A stretch of 64,000 bases of DNA from CAYRGC01 sp964601225 (GCA_964601225.1 CAZRMM010000009.1:1-64000); one strand, 5' to 3'. Shown: positions 52,261 to 60,799, counted from the stretch's first letter. A program made the numbers and translations. Notes: generated from the sequence alone by a model not told the origin.

Positions 52261-53661
52261 GTGAAACGATCGACTCTCACGTTCTTCCTCGGCGCCCTCA
52301 CCCTCGGAGGCGTCGTTCTCGTATTGCGCGCCAGTCCCACCGTCACGGGGAACCTCCGTGAGGCGAAACGCGTGGGTCTCCAGCTTGAAGGTGGAGCCGA
52401 GCAAACGATCGATGCGGATCAAGTGATCGAAGGAGACATCGTCCTCAAGGACGATGCCGTTCTCACGGTACGTTCGACCGTACGCCTGCGTACACTGCCG
52501 GGAGAAAGCACGGTCCGCGTGACGGTGATGGATCGTGCAAAACTGTTCATCGAAAACGGGGCGATCGTCCCCGCAGACGATCCACGCAGCATGGACGCCG
52601 TTGTCCGGGACGATGCCGCGCTCACACTCCGCGAAGCTTTCCTGCCGGTAACGGTGGCGCTGCGCGGAAAAGCGGTACTGACTGCCAATGACAGCGCCAT
52701 TTCGACCATCATCGGACCAACGAAAATCGATCCCTCTCAGGGCGCTTACGGCGCAATCGATCTTGCGGATGCGGCGCGTGCGGAGCTCATCTCCTCCGTC
52801 GTTGGGGGGGTAACCCTTCGCTTTGCGGAAGGCGATGTGGTGGATATTGCCGATCTCTGGCCGCAGAAATATGCCGATTACTCGGTACGTACCGCTGCCA
52901 AGTCTTTTTCGCCCGCAATGGATCTGATCCTCCGCCGCTCGACGATCCTCGGAGACACTGCGCCGGGACAGAACGACGCCGGCTGGTCGATGGTCGTCGA
53001 CCCCAAAGCGCGCGTGAGGGTTCGCACGTCGTACCTGCAGCGGATCACCATCGGCCCCCTTGTCGCGGATAAGACCGTTTTTCAGGATCTTCCGCTGCTG
53101 AAGAAGCTCTCCATGAAATTCCGCGGCCTCTCGCTGGAAGATACGACGATCAACGAAGAATGGGGATTCTGGGGTGCCGATAGTTCGCCTATTTTCCGGA
53201 GAAGCGAAGGTTTGTGGCTGCAACCGAGCGGGATTGGCACATGGACCGTGGAGAGAGGCGGCGTCTCCCGCATCGATGCCAAGGATTTCAACGGCGATCT
53301 GCTCCTCAAGGGTGTTACCTGGACGGATGGCGGCAGCTTCTCCCACAGCGGCATCAATCTCCGCGGAGATATCGAAGTGGAACCGCGCGTGACGAAGCGC
53401 CTGTCGTTCGACGATTCCGTCGTACGACGCGAGTTCCGCTTTGTCGGCCCATCGGCAACGTCACAGGTGGAAGCGCAGGTTTTGGACGGAGCCACCGTTG
53501 TTGTGGGGCTCATGAACATCACGAAAAATCTTCTCCTTCCCGTCACCTTCGACGAAAGCTCGTTCAGCCGCGCTCTCACGGCCCAGCTCTCGATTGACGG
53601 TAAAACCTTCCGCAAGGATATCCGTTTCGGCTCGACCTCGCCGATCGCGATCGGGAAGTGA
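52261..53661 (+). CDS. Secreted beta-rich protein, unknown
   Basis: 466 aa from GTG 52261. A signal peptide or anchor (VKRSTLTFFLGALTLGGVVLVL) is followed by a long run of short alternating strands and turns (QTIDADQVIEGDIVLKDDAVLTV..., VVRDDAALTLREAF) that suggests a parallel beta-helix. No catalytic motif recognised. The start fits the signal peptide and the -10 box eight bases upstream; a longer frame (52222) adds an unlikely N-terminus. It is convergent with the TMTC-like gene. Confidence 0.65.
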   Translation: MKRSTLTFFLGALTLGGVVLVLRASPTVTGNLREAKRVGLQLEGGAEQTIDADQVIEGDIVLKDDAVLTVRSTVRLRTLPGESTVRVTVMDRAKLFIENGAIVPADDPRSMDAVVRDDAALTLREAFLPVTVALRGKAVLTANDSAISTIIGPTKIDPSQGAYGAIDLADAARAELISSVVGGVTLRFAEGDVVDIADLWPQKYADYSVRTAAKSFSPAMDLILRRSTILGDTAPGQNDAGWSMVVDPKARVRVRTSYLQRITIGPLVADKTVFQDLPLLKKLSMKFRGLSLEDTTINEEWGFWGADSSPIFRRSEGLWLQPSGIGTWTVERGGVSRIDAKDFNGDLLLKGVTWTDGGSFSHSGINLRGDIEVEPRVTKRLSFDDSVVRREFRFVGPSATSQVEAQVLDGATVVVGLMNITKNLLLPVTFDESSFSRALTAQLSIDGKTFRKDIRFGSTSPIAIGK

Positions 53662-53671
53662 TGAGAGGCGT

Positions 53672-55564
53672 TCAAAGCTCCGATAATCGTTCGATCATCT
53701 GTCGCGCCGCGGGGTTCTGGGGGCTGAGATCGAGGACGGCGTTGAATTGCGCACGGGCATCGTCGATCTTGCCGGTCTGCGCGTAGAGCAGGCCCAGGTT
53801 GATCTTCGCAGGGAGGAAACGCGGGGCGAGGCGCGTGACCTTCTCATACGCGCCGATCGCCTCATCGATCTTCCCCTGCTCGGCAAGAACCACGGCGAGG
53901 TTATAGAGCGCGTCGGGGAAGAACGGATTGATCGCGAGAGCCTTACGATACGCGACAATTGCTTCCTCCGGCTTGCCCGCGGCGAGATACGCGGCTCCCA
54001 TATTCGTATAGGCCTCCTCATACTGCGGATCCGTCGCCACCGCATTCTCATACTCCCGAACGGCCTCCAGGTATTTCCCGTCGTCGGCAAGGAGCAGCCC
54101 CATGCCGAAATGGGCGTCTTTGCTCGTAGGACTCATCTCGAGGGCCTTGCGGAAGCTCTGAAGGGACAGATCGCGCTGCCCCAGCTTTCGATACGCAGCC
54201 CCGAGGTTGCTGAGCACTTTGGGATGCGGGCGAATGGCGAGCGCTTTCTGGTACGAATCGACGGCAATCTGCACGTCGCCGCGCAGACGCTGGACGTTGC
54301 CGATATTGTTGTACGCCACGTGCGAGGCGTCCGGATATTGCGCGATGACGTTCTGGAAGAGCGTTTCGGTGTTTTCCCAGGTCTTGGACTGAGCGTGCGC
54401 CTTCACGGCGAGAATAACCGCAATGACGCCCACGCCGCCGAGGAGCGTCGCTTCGCGCACGGAACGCCGGTCACCAAGCCACGCGACGCCGAGAAGCACC
54501 AAGTAGAGCACTCCGAAGGACGCAAGATACGCGTAGCGATCGGAGGCGAAATAGGTGTCCATGTCGCCTTTTGAGAAGTTCACAAAGCTCGGCGCCACCA
54601 TGAAGAGGAAGAAGAGGAGCCACAGGAGCGGCTCGCGCGTCTTCCGCCACAGCATCACCGCTCCGACGCCGACGGCGATCCAGACGGCGATCGGCACGAG
54701 GAAATCCGGCGACGCGAGCGTGATCGGCTTCACGTACGGATAAAGCAGGGAGAACTTGAGCGGTAAGAGGATCTGCGTAAGGTAAAAGACGCTGCTGAGG
54801 AACGCCATGAGCACCTTCGAGGCGAGCGACGAGGATTGGATCACCCCCGTCTTCCCGAGCACGGCGACGATGCCGAGCACGAGTGCGACGGCGAGATACG
54901 GCAACTTGTCGATGATCATCGAGCGGTCGACGCGGCGGCGGTCACGAAGCTCCAGCAGCACAAGGACGAGCGGCAACGGAATGATCATCACCTTCGCGAG
55001 GAGCCCGAGGACGAAGGACCCGACGCTCAACCAATAGAGGCGCCTGCTGCCCCGTTCGCGCGCGTAGAGCCAGAGGAGAAGCGTCGAGAGGAAGAAGAAC
55101 GCGGAGAGGACGTCCTTCCGGGCGCTCACCCACATCACGGCTTCTGCATGGAGGGGATGGACGAGAAAGAGGAGCCCGAGCCCGAAACCCATCCAATTCT
55201 TCTTCGAGAGCAGGAACGCCAGCCATCCGGCGAAAAGCGCGTTGACGGTATGAAGGAGCAGGTTCCCCAAATGGAACGGCAGCGTGCTGCCCGCTCCGAT
55301 GAGGTAGTCAAACTGGTACGTGAGGAAGGTGACGGGGATATAGAGCTCCGGATCGAAGTGCGTGAAGACGTACTTCAGGTTCGCAGCCGAGATCTGGCGC
55401 ACGGCCGGGTTCTCGTAGACGAGCAGACCGTCGTCCCACCGGACGAAGGGGTTCTTGAGCCCCCAGCCGTACATCGCGAGCGCGATGGCCAGGAATAGGC
55501 CGGCGATGGCCGCCAGGGCGCCCCAGGAGGGCAGGGAGGGCAGGGAGGAATCGTTCTCGTTCAC
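53672..55564 (-). CDS. TMTC-like O-mannosyltransferase with TPR repeats
   Basis: 630 aa from GTG 55564 (AATACT six bases upstream). About ten membrane helices with the first-loop acidic motif FVRWDDGLLVYENP, then DPELYIPVTFLTYQFDYLIG and HPLHAEAVMWVSARKDVLSAFFFL as in TMTC/DUF1736 proteins, followed by about six TPR units (residues 400-630). Known: TMTC enzymes transfer mannose from polyprenyl-phosphate-mannose to exported beta-sandwich proteins. It could modify the large surface proteins here. Confidence 0.85.
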   Translation of the reverse strand: MNENDSSLPSLPSWGALAAIAGLFLAIALAMYGWGLKNPFVRWDDGLLVYENPAVRQISAANLKYVFTHFDPELYIPVTFLTYQFDYLIGAGSTLPFHLGNLLLHTVNALFAGWLAFLLSKKNWMGFGLGLLFLVHPLHAEAVMWVSARKDVLSAFFFLSTLLLWLYARERGSRRLYWLSVGSFVLGLLAKVMIIPLPLVLVLLELRDRRRVDRSMIIDKLPYLAVALVLGIVAVLGKTGVIQSSSLASKVLMAFLSSVFYLTQILLPLKFSLLYPYVKPITLASPDFLVPIAVWIAVGVGAVMLWRKTREPLLWLLFFLFMVAPSFVNFSKGDMDTYFASDRYAYLASFGVLYLVLLGVAWLGDRRSVREATLLGGVGVIAVILAVKAHAQSKTWENTETLFQNVIAQYPDASHVAYNNIGNVQRLRGDVQIAVDSYQKALAIRPHPKVLSNLGAAYRKLGQRDLSLQSFRKALEMSPTSKDAHFGMGLLLADDGKYLEAVREYENAVATDPQYEEAYTNMGAAYLAAGKPEEAIVAYRKALAINPFFPDALYNLAVVLAEQGKIDEAIGAYEKVTRLAPRFLPAKINLGLLYAQTGKIDDARAQFNAVLDLSPQNPAARQMIERLSEL

Positions 55565-55570
55565 GGGAGG

Positions 55571-55637
55571 AGTATTCAGTATTTCGTATGAAGTATTAAG
55601 GGTTATTCTTGATACATAATACAAAATACTTAATACC
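55571..55637. repeat. Word-built inverted repeat (GTATTAAG type)
   Basis: AGTATTCAGTATTTCGTATG words on the left and ATAATACAAAATACTTAATACC on the right pair imperfectly, just upstream of the TMTC-like gene. Same design as the other shuffled-word hairpins of the window. Confidence 0.45.
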
Positions 55638-55719
55638 GAGAAGTGCAAGTCCCAGAGACTCCCGCGACGAGCGATTTTCTGCTATCATAACCAGATTTCA
55701 CAAACACACCCAAACACCC

Positions 55720-56079
55720 ATGACCATCGAAGCTTGCATTGCCCACGCCATTCGTTCCGACCTCGACGTGCTTGAGGCGCTTCCGGAAGTGGAGCAGCTC
55801 CCGGTGGAAGAGCTTGAGACCTACGTCGAACGCTTCGTCGTCGCCGTGCAGGAGTCGCTCAAGAGCGTCATCACGCACCGCGGCGAGCACTTCATCCGCT
55901 CGCATGACGCCGCCGGTCTCTGCGCCACGTGCCTCGAGGCGGGCGTGAGCCTGCCCCCGGGTATGCTGCTTCGGATGTGCCAAACGATCGTCCAGCTCTC
56001 CGAGCTCGACGCCAAATTCGTCCTCGATACCGACGAAGGTATCAGCCTCTACTACGTGAAGATGAACGTCACGGCCTAA
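55720..56079 (+). CDS. Unknown small acidic protein
   Basis: 119 aa from ATG 55720, 35 bases after TATCAT. Helical, acidic (DLDVLEALPEVEQLPVEELETYVERFVVAVQESL), with a CATC cysteine pair near residue 70. No signal or membrane helix, not recognised. A hairpin and T run at 56096 end the transcript. Confidence 0.65.
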   Translation: MTIEACIAHAIRSDLDVLEALPEVEQLPVEELETYVERFVVAVQESLKSVITHRGEHFIRSHDAAGLCATCLEAGVSLPPGMLLRMCQTIVQLSELDAKFVLDTDEGISLYYVKMNVTA

Positions 56080-56089
56080 TTCGTGAAAG

Positions 56090-56124
56090 AAAAAAGTGGT
56101 GAGCCTGACGAACCACGGTTTTTC
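56090..56124 (+). terminator. Rho-independent terminator
   Basis: GTGGT (56096-56100) pairs with ACCAC (56112-56116) and is followed by GGTTTTT, 16 bases after the stop of the small acidic protein. Confidence 0.6.
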
Positions 56125-56221
56125 CTCCCACGGGCTCTTCTTTTCCCTCTAAGGAATCACTCAGCCGCGGGGCCCACGAGACCCGCGTCTTCGTGATGAT
56201 TTTTTCATAGGCTCATAGTTA

Positions 56222-56422
56222 TCACGACACGAGCTTCGCGATCAGATCCTGCAGGGCCGTGAGGATGCTCAGGAAGACGTCTTTCTTCTTCGCTTTGCCG
56301 TTCACGGAGTAGGTGACCTTCATAGGCTCCCCCGCGGCCTGGCGGCCGAACAGGATGAACCCCGGCGTGCTCATCTGGCTCACCAGTTGCTCCAGCTGCT
56401 TCTCGATCTGCGCGTCGTCCAT
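56222..56422 (-). CDS. Unknown 66-aa protein
   Basis: 66 aa: MDDAQIEKQLEQLVSQM helix, a strand region (GFILFGRQ..GEPMKVTYSVNGKAKKKDV), and a C-terminal helix (FLSILTALQDLIAKLVS). Soluble, not recognised. The composition and alternating hydrophobic pattern look like a real protein; ATG 56422 is the natural start. Confidence 0.6.
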   Translation of the reverse strand: MDDAQIEKQLEQLVSQMSTPGFILFGRQAAGEPMKVTYSVNGKAKKKDVFLSILTALQDLIAKLVS

Positions 56423-56475
56423 AATGGGAGTAGGCTACGCCGTTTCTATAAAATTCCCACTGCCCCTCGTTCAAT

Positions 56476-56517
56476 GGGCGGCCATTTCTTTTCGGCGAGG
56501 AAAAGAAATGGCCGCCC
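56476..56517. repeat. Perfect 18-bp hairpin
   Basis: GGGCGGCCATTTCTTTTC and its exact complement are separated by six bases. It lies in the 322-base gene-free stretch 56423-56744, which also carries the dispersed repeat pair and the hairpins downstream of rpsI; no gene is seen there. Confidence 0.8.
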
Positions 56518-56572
56518 TTCGTCTTCGCTCAGGAGAAAACATCGCCGCGATCCTGAGCGCAGACGAAGGATC
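56516..56572. repeat. Inverted pair of dispersed CCTTCG-GCTCAGGA repeat
   Basis: CCTTCGTCTTCGCTCAGGA and TCCTGAGCGCAGACGAAGGA face each other 16 bases apart. Single copies of the same element are in the decayed tRNA copy (49328-49350) and inside rplQ (57616-57639). Confidence 0.75.
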
Positions 56573-56659
56573 AAACTCGGCCCGTTGCGACGGGCCTCAG
56601 ACATGAAATTCGCGGATGGGAGACGGACCCAAGACATCGAAGCATTGAAAAAGCGCGAA

Positions 56660-56676
56660 GGTCGGCTCCGCCGACC
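56660..56676. repeat. Short GC palindrome
   Basis: GGTCGGC-TCC-GCCGACC, part of the hairpin cluster downstream of rpsI. With the palindrome at 56716 it may protect or terminate the ribosomal transcript. Confidence 0.5.
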
Positions 56677-56715
56677 TGGAGCGCCACCTTGCCGAAAGGG
56701 ATGGCCTGCGGAAGG

Positions 56716-56730
56716 GGAACCGGAGGTTCC
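56716..56730 (-). terminator. Hairpin after rpsI
   Basis: GGAACC-TCC-GGTTCC hairpin starting 15 bases after the rpsI stop. No T run follows, so termination is likely but not certain. Confidence 0.45.
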
Positions 56731-56744
56731 TCTTTCGCGAATAC

Positions 56745-57149
56745 TCAGCGCTTCGAGAACTGCGGGGCGCGGCGGGCGCGCTTGAGACCCGGCTTCTTGC
56801 GTTCCTTGATGCGGGCGTCGCGGCGGAGGAATCCGGCGCGCTTGAGATCGGGACGGATCTCCGGAGCAAGGAGCAGGAGTGCGCGGCTGATGCCGTGGCG
56901 CATGGCATCGGATTGGGAGGCCTTGCCTCCGCCCACGATGCGAACCTCCACATCCACGTCGGATTTCTTATTGGCAATAACGAGCGGATAGAGGGCGTTT
57001 TCAATGGCCGTACCATGGAAGTACTCCTTCACCTCCATATTGTTGACCATGACCTTGCCGGAGCCGTCTTGATACAGCTTCACGCGTGCGATGGCGGTCT
57101 TGCGCTTGCCGATCGCGGAGAGGTACGAACGCTTGGAAGGGGTAGCCAT
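56745..57149 (-). CDS. rpsI: 30S ribosomal protein S9
   Basis: 134 aa. Part of the 30S head. Typical start AIGKRKTAIARVKLYQDGSGKVMVNN and the C-terminal RDARIKERKKPGLKRARRAPQFSKR whose basic tail reaches the P-site tRNA. It follows rplM by three bases, the usual rplM-rpsI pair, here appended to the rpoA-rplQ operon. Confidence 0.97.
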   Translation of the reverse strand: MATPSKRSYLSAIGKRKTAIARVKLYQDGSGKVMVNNMEVKEYFHGTAIENALYPLVIANKKSDVDVEVRIVGGGKASQSDAMRHGISRALLLLAPEIRPDLKRAGFLRRDARIKERKKPGLKRARRAPQFSKR

Positions 57150-57152
57150 AGA

Positions 57153-57581
57153 TTACGCGGCAAGGGTGTACGGAACGGGCTTCTGCGGGGCATACGGGTG
57201 CTCGGCATCGCGGAAAATGTGGAGACGGCGCATGAGAGAAAGACGCAAGCGCGTACGAGGCAACATGCCGTACACGGCCTTGCGAATGACCTCCTCAGGC
57301 TTGTCTTCCATCATTTTTCCGAGAGACGTGAAGGTCGTATGACCGAGATGACCGGTGTGGTGGAAATACGTCTTTCGGCCCTTCTTTTCTGCGCTCACGC
57401 CGAGCTTCTCGGCATTGATGATCACCACCTGATCTCCGCACAGTTGATGCGGCGAATACGACGGCTTGTGCTTTCCACGGAGCAGCGTCGCCACTTCAGC
57501 GGCAAGGCGTCCGAAGGACAGGCCGGTGGCATCGATGAGGAGCCACTTGGGAGCCGAAACGGGAACAGTCGTCGTCTTCAT
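57153..57581 (-). CDS. rplM: 50S ribosomal protein L13
   Basis: 142 aa. Motifs WLLIDATGLSFGRLAAEVATLLRGKHKPSYSPHQLCGDQVVIINAEKLGV, KTYFHHTGHLG and AVYGMLPRTRLRLSLMRRLHIF are those of L13, an early-assembly 50S protein. It follows rplQ with a two-base gap. Confidence 0.97.
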   Translation of the reverse strand: MKTTTVPVSAPKWLLIDATGLSFGRLAAEVATLLRGKHKPSYSPHQLCGDQVVIINAEKLGVSAEKKGRKTYFHHTGHLGHTTFTSLGKMMEDKPEEVIRKAVYGMLPRTRLRLSLMRRLHIFRDAEHPYAPQKPVPYTLAA

Positions 57582-57583
57582 GA

Positions 57584-58042
57584 TTAGGCGGCGGTAGCGG
57601 AAGATTGCTTGGCAGACCCTGAGCTTGCCGAACGAGTCTTCGGCTCCTTCTTTTCCGTCTTCGCCGCAACGACCTGAGCCTCTACGGCATCGACCAACTG
57701 GAAGTTCACCATCTCTGCACCGTCGCCGATGCGGCTCCCCACCGGCACAATGCGCGTGAATCCCGACGGGCGGCTGGCATAGCGCACGCGAAGAACCTCC
57801 ATCAATTTGCGACAGGCGTTCTTATCGAGAACGATCGCGTTGATCGCGCGGATCGCGTTGCTGGCGTCCTTCTTCTTGGCGATCGTAATGAGCTTGTCCA
57901 CAAGCGGGCGCACGACGAGAGCGCGCTTCTTCGTCGTACGAACATTCTCATAGAGAATGACGGACGTAACGAGGTTGCGCTGGAGCAACCTGCTGTGAGC
58001 AGGCTTTTGACGGAGCCGGAGTCGAGAGTGACGGTGACGCAT
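57584..58042 (-). CDS. rplQ: 50S ribosomal protein L17, extended C-terminus
   Basis: 152 aa. Core MRHRHSRLRLRQKPAHSRLLQRNLVTSVILYENVRTTKKRA and the closing RIVPVGSRIGDGAEM are L17. A 35-residue tail rich in Lys, Ser and Ala follows; part of it (RSASSGSA) is encoded by a copy of the dispersed CCTTCG-GCTCAGGA repeat. The first 15 bases of the gene are duplicated at 58092-58106. Confidence 0.96.
   Translation of the reverse strand: MRHRHSRLRLRQKPAHSRLLQRNLVTSVILYENVRTTKKRALVVRPLVDKLITIAKKKDASNAIRAINAIVLDKNACRKLMEVLRVRYASRPSGFTRIVPVGSRIGDGAEMVNFQLVDAVEAQVVAAKTEKKEPKTRSASSGSAKQSSATAA
57616..57639. repeat. Dispersed repeat copy inside rplQ
   Basis: GACCCTGAGCTTGCCGAACGAGTC matches the dispersed CCTGAGC...CGAAGG element (also 49328 and 56516) and is read in frame in the C-terminal extension of L17. 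Confidence 0.55.
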
Positions 58043-58068
58043 GGTTCGTGGAGTTTCAGAGGGGAGTT

Positions 58069-58106
58069 GTCATCCCGGACGCAGTAGGGAATGACGGTGA
58101 CGCATG
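58069..58106. repeat. Palindromic repeat and duplicated rplQ start
   Basis: GTCATCCCG...GGGAATGAC forms a hairpin (58069-58095). It is followed by TGACGGTGACGCATG (58092-58106), a 15-base copy of the rplQ start region at 58029-58043. The duplicate has no open frame behind it. A further GGCGGG/CCCGCC hairpin (about 58115-58135) precedes the rpoA stop region. Confidence 0.55.
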
Positions 58107-58149
58107 AGGAGTGGGGGCGGGCAGAACCCGCCTTTTTGGGAGCGAGATA

Positions 58150-59145
58150 TTAGCCTTCCATCGACTCATCGGCAAGCTTCAAGTTGCGCTCTCCGAGGGT
58201 CTTTTTGACCTCATCGAGGGCCTTGGCGCCGAAACCGCGGAAGTTGCTGAGAGTGGCCTCCGTGCACTTTACAAGCTGCTCAATGGAACCGACGCCCGCA
58301 TTGATGAGGGCATTGAGAGTGCGCGGGGAGAAGTTGAGGATCTCGATGGGGGTGTAGCTCTCCTTGACCGGAGCGTGCGACGCATCGTCCACATGCTGCG
58401 GAGCCGCACGGCTGAAGTCTGCGACGAAATCGGGCTCCACAACTTTCTTCTCGGAAGCGAAATACCCGAAGTAGCTCTGGAGCAGCTGGCTGGCGAACTG
58501 GACCGCCTCTTCCGCCGTGAGAGAACCGTTGGTCTCCACGTCGAGAATGAGCTTCTCAAGATCGGTGCGCTGGCCGACGCGGGCCGCCTCGACGTCGAAA
58601 CGGACCTTTACGACCGGACTGAAGATGGCATCGATATAGATGAGGCCCGGCTCGTTGTGCTTCTTGTTGCGCTCGGAGGCGGGGATGTAGCCCACGCCCT
58701 TCTCCACGGTGAGCTGCATCTCGACGGATGCACCCTTCTCGAGAGTGAAGAGTTCGAGATCGGGATTGAGAACCTCGATATCCGAACTGACCTTCAGATC
58801 CTTCGCCGTGACGACCATCGGACCCTTTACGTCGATCGTAACGGTTTCCGGATCCTTACTGTGCTTCTTCAGACGCAACATCTTCAGATTCAGACCGATA
58901 TCCAGGACGGACTCATGAACACCCTTAATCGCAGTGTACTCATGCTGAACGCCCGAGACGCGGAAAGAGGTGATGGCGGCGCCCGGAAGACTCGAAAGAA
59001 GCGTACGACGCGTTGCGTTACCAAGCGTCATGCCGTATCCGGGCGGGAGCGGCGCGATCGCGAAAGTCGCGTGCGTAGCGTCCCCCTTCTTCACCTGGGT
59101 GACGGTGAAGCTGGGAAGTCCTATTTCTTCCTGAATGATGTGCAT
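58150..59145 (-). CDS. rpoA: RNA polymerase alpha subunit
   Basis: 331 aa. The N-terminal assembly domain (PPGYGMTLGNATRRTLLSSLPGAAITSFRVSGVQHEY) and the C-terminal domain (LNFSPRTLNALINAGVGSIEQLVKCTEATLSNFRGFGAKALDEVKKTLGERNLKL) are complete and of normal length. Scaffolds RNA polymerase and contacts promoter UP elements and activators. Confidence 0.98.
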   Translation of the reverse strand: MHIIQEEIGLPSFTVTQVKKGDATHATFAIAPLPPGYGMTLGNATRRTLLSSLPGAAITSFRVSGVQHEYTAIKGVHESVLDIGLNLKMLRLKKHSKDPETVTIDVKGPMVVTAKDLKVSSDIEVLNPDLELFTLEKGASVEMQLTVEKGVGYIPASERNKKHNEPGLIYIDAIFSPVVKVRFDVEAARVGQRTDLEKLILDVETNGSLTAEEAVQFASQLLQSYFGYFASEKKVVEPDFVADFSRAAPQHVDDASHAPVKESYTPIEILNFSPRTLNALINAGVGSIEQLVKCTEATLSNFRGFGAKALDEVKKTLGERNLKLADESMEG

Positions 59146-59226
59146 GGGAGGAAGGGAAGGGATGGAGGGCGTGCCTCCGGGGGAAAGAACCGCGAATATT
59201 CTGGCTCGCGGTCCGGAAAAAATGAA

Positions 59227-59841
59227 TTAACGGGAATAGAACTCGATGATCTGCCGCATATCCACGGCCTGCTCGGCATGGTCTGCGGTGGGAAGCATCG
59301 CGATCTCGATGGTGCGAGCCGATGAGTCCACCTTGAGCCAGTTGGGAGCCGTGTATTTCTCGTGAGCGGCGGCGATCGTAGCAAGCGTCGGAGAATCCTT
59401 GGTCTGTTTGCGGATGGAAATCACCTGTCCGGGCTGGACGCGGTAAGACGGGATCGTGACGCGCTTGCCATCGACCATGAAGAGGCCGTGACCGACGAAC
59501 TGACGGGCCTGCGGGCGGGTCATCGCGAAACCGGCGCGGTAAATGACGTTATCAAGACGGCTCTCAAGGAGCATCTTGAAGTGGTCACCGGTCTGCCCCG
59601 GACGCTCCGTAGCCTCACGATAGAGACGCTGGAACTGGCGCTCGGAGAGGCCGTACATGTCGCGCGCCTTCTGCTTCTCAAGAAGCTGACGACCGAATTC
59701 GGAGAGTTTTCCCGTTTGTGCCTTGGGAGTCTTTCCGGGGCCATGTGGCTTACGCTGCACGATTTTGTCGTACTTGTCGGTACCGAAGAGGTTCATGCCG
59801 TGTCGGCGGCAGCGCTTTGCTTTGGGTCCGTTATTCTTCAT
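59227..59841 (-). CDS. rpsD: 30S ribosomal protein S4
   Basis: 204 aa. It has the S4-type core (KQKARDMYGLSERQFQRLYREATERPGQTGDHFKMLLESRLDNVIYRAGFAMTRPQARQFVGHGLFMVDGKRVTIPSYRVQPGQVISI, the S4 RNA-binding fold). The N-terminus CRRHGMNLFG lacks the usual Cys4 zinc site. Primary 16S-binding protein, often the operon autoregulator. Confidence 0.97.
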   Translation of the reverse strand: MKNNGPKAKRCRRHGMNLFGTDKYDKIVQRKPHGPGKTPKAQTGKLSEFGRQLLEKQKARDMYGLSERQFQRLYREATERPGQTGDHFKMLLESRLDNVIYRAGFAMTRPQARQFVGHGLFMVDGKRVTIPSYRVQPGQVISIRKQTKDSPTLATIAAAHEKYTAPNWLKVDSSARTIEIAMLPTADHAEQAVDMRQIIEFYSR

Positions 59842-59871
59842 AAGAGGAGAAAATGAGGCGAGAGAGGCAAA

Positions 59872-60357
59872 TTAGACGCGTCGGCGACCGCGGGGGCGGC
59901 AACCGCCGTGGGGGATCGGCGTGACGTCGATGATCGCATCAAGATTCAGACCGGCGGCCTGAAGACCGCGAAGCGATTGCTCGCGTCCGGGTCCAAGACC
60001 CTTCACCTCCACCGTGACGGATTCGATGCCGTACGGCTTCACCTTCATCGCGGCATTCTCGGCGGCAACCTTCGCGGCGTAGGGAGTCGACTTGCGCGCG
60101 CCCTTGAAACCCGAGGAACCGGCCGAACTCCAGCCAAGAACATTGCCGTCGTAATCGGTAAACGTAACGATCGTGTTGTTCTCGCCGGCATTGATGCACA
60201 CACGCGCCTTGGGCACCGTTCGCTTCACCTTCTTGCGACGAACTGCTGGACCGGCTTCCTTCGCAGCATCGACGGCCGTGGTATCGGTCGCGTTGAGGAG
60301 CTGCTCCACCGTAGAGACGGAGGAAGCGGACTTCGGGGACGGTTCTGCTGGAGACAT
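59872..60357 (-). CDS. rpsK: 30S ribosomal protein S11, extended N-terminus
   Basis: 161 aa, about 35 longer than usual because of an N-terminal Ser/Ala-rich extension (MSPAEPSPKSASSVSTVEQL). The core INAGENNTIVTFTDYDGNVLGWSSAGSSGFKGARKSTPYAA and HGGCRPRGRRRV is standard S11 of the 30S platform. Confidence 0.96.
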   Translation of the reverse strand: MSPAEPSPKSASSVSTVEQLLNATDTTAVDAAKEAGPAVRRKKVKRTVPKARVCINAGENNTIVTFTDYDGNVLGWSSAGSSGFKGARKSTPYAAKVAAENAAMKVKPYGIESVTVEVKGLGPGREQSLRGLQAAGLNLDAIIDVTPIPHGGCRPRGRRRV

Positions 60358-60383
60358 AGAAGGGGAACGAATGGCAGGAAAAA

Positions 60384-60764
60384 TTAAGTCTTGGTGAGAA
60401 CGGCGCGGCCGGAGGTACCGGTCTTCTTCTTACCGCGCTTCGTGCGGGCGTTTCGGCGCGAGGTCTGACCGCGTGCGGGGAGCTTCTTACGATGACGACC
60501 CCCTCTCCACGTTCCAATGTCCTGCAAGCGCTTCACGTCGAGCGACACCTTGCGAACGAGCTCGCCTTCCGTCAGCTCCTTCTCCACGCGACCGCGGATT
60601 CGGGCCTGATCGGCCTCGCTGAGGGCATCTGCCTTCGTATTCATATCAACGTTCAACTCGGAGAGGATGCGACGACTCAAGGAACGACCGATTCCCTTCA
60701 CGTACGTGAGGGAGATTTCGATACGCTTGTTGCCGGGGAGAACGACACCGGAGATACGGAACAT
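60384..60764 (-). CDS. rpsM: 30S ribosomal protein S13
   Basis: 126 aa. RISGVVLPGNKRIEISLTYVKGIGRSLSRRIL and the C-terminal GTWRGGRHRKKLPARGQTSRRNARTKRGKKK are S13, which contacts the P-site tRNA and the 50S subunit through bridges B1a/B1b. Confidence 0.97.
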   Translation of the reverse strand: MFRISGVVLPGNKRIEISLTYVKGIGRSLSRRILSELNVDMNTKADALSEADQARIRGRVEKELTEGELVRKVSLDVKRLQDIGTWRGGRHRKKLPARGQTSRRNARTKRGKKKTGTSGRAVLTKT

Positions 60765-60799
60765 AAAGCTGGGGACTGGAAGAGAGAGCTAGAGGAGAA

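Noticed and set aside
56117..56145. GGTTTTTC...GGGCTCTTC stretch similar to element D
   Set aside because: Lacks the GGCTT unit, has no minus-strand gene in position, and is better explained by the terminator of the preceding gene.
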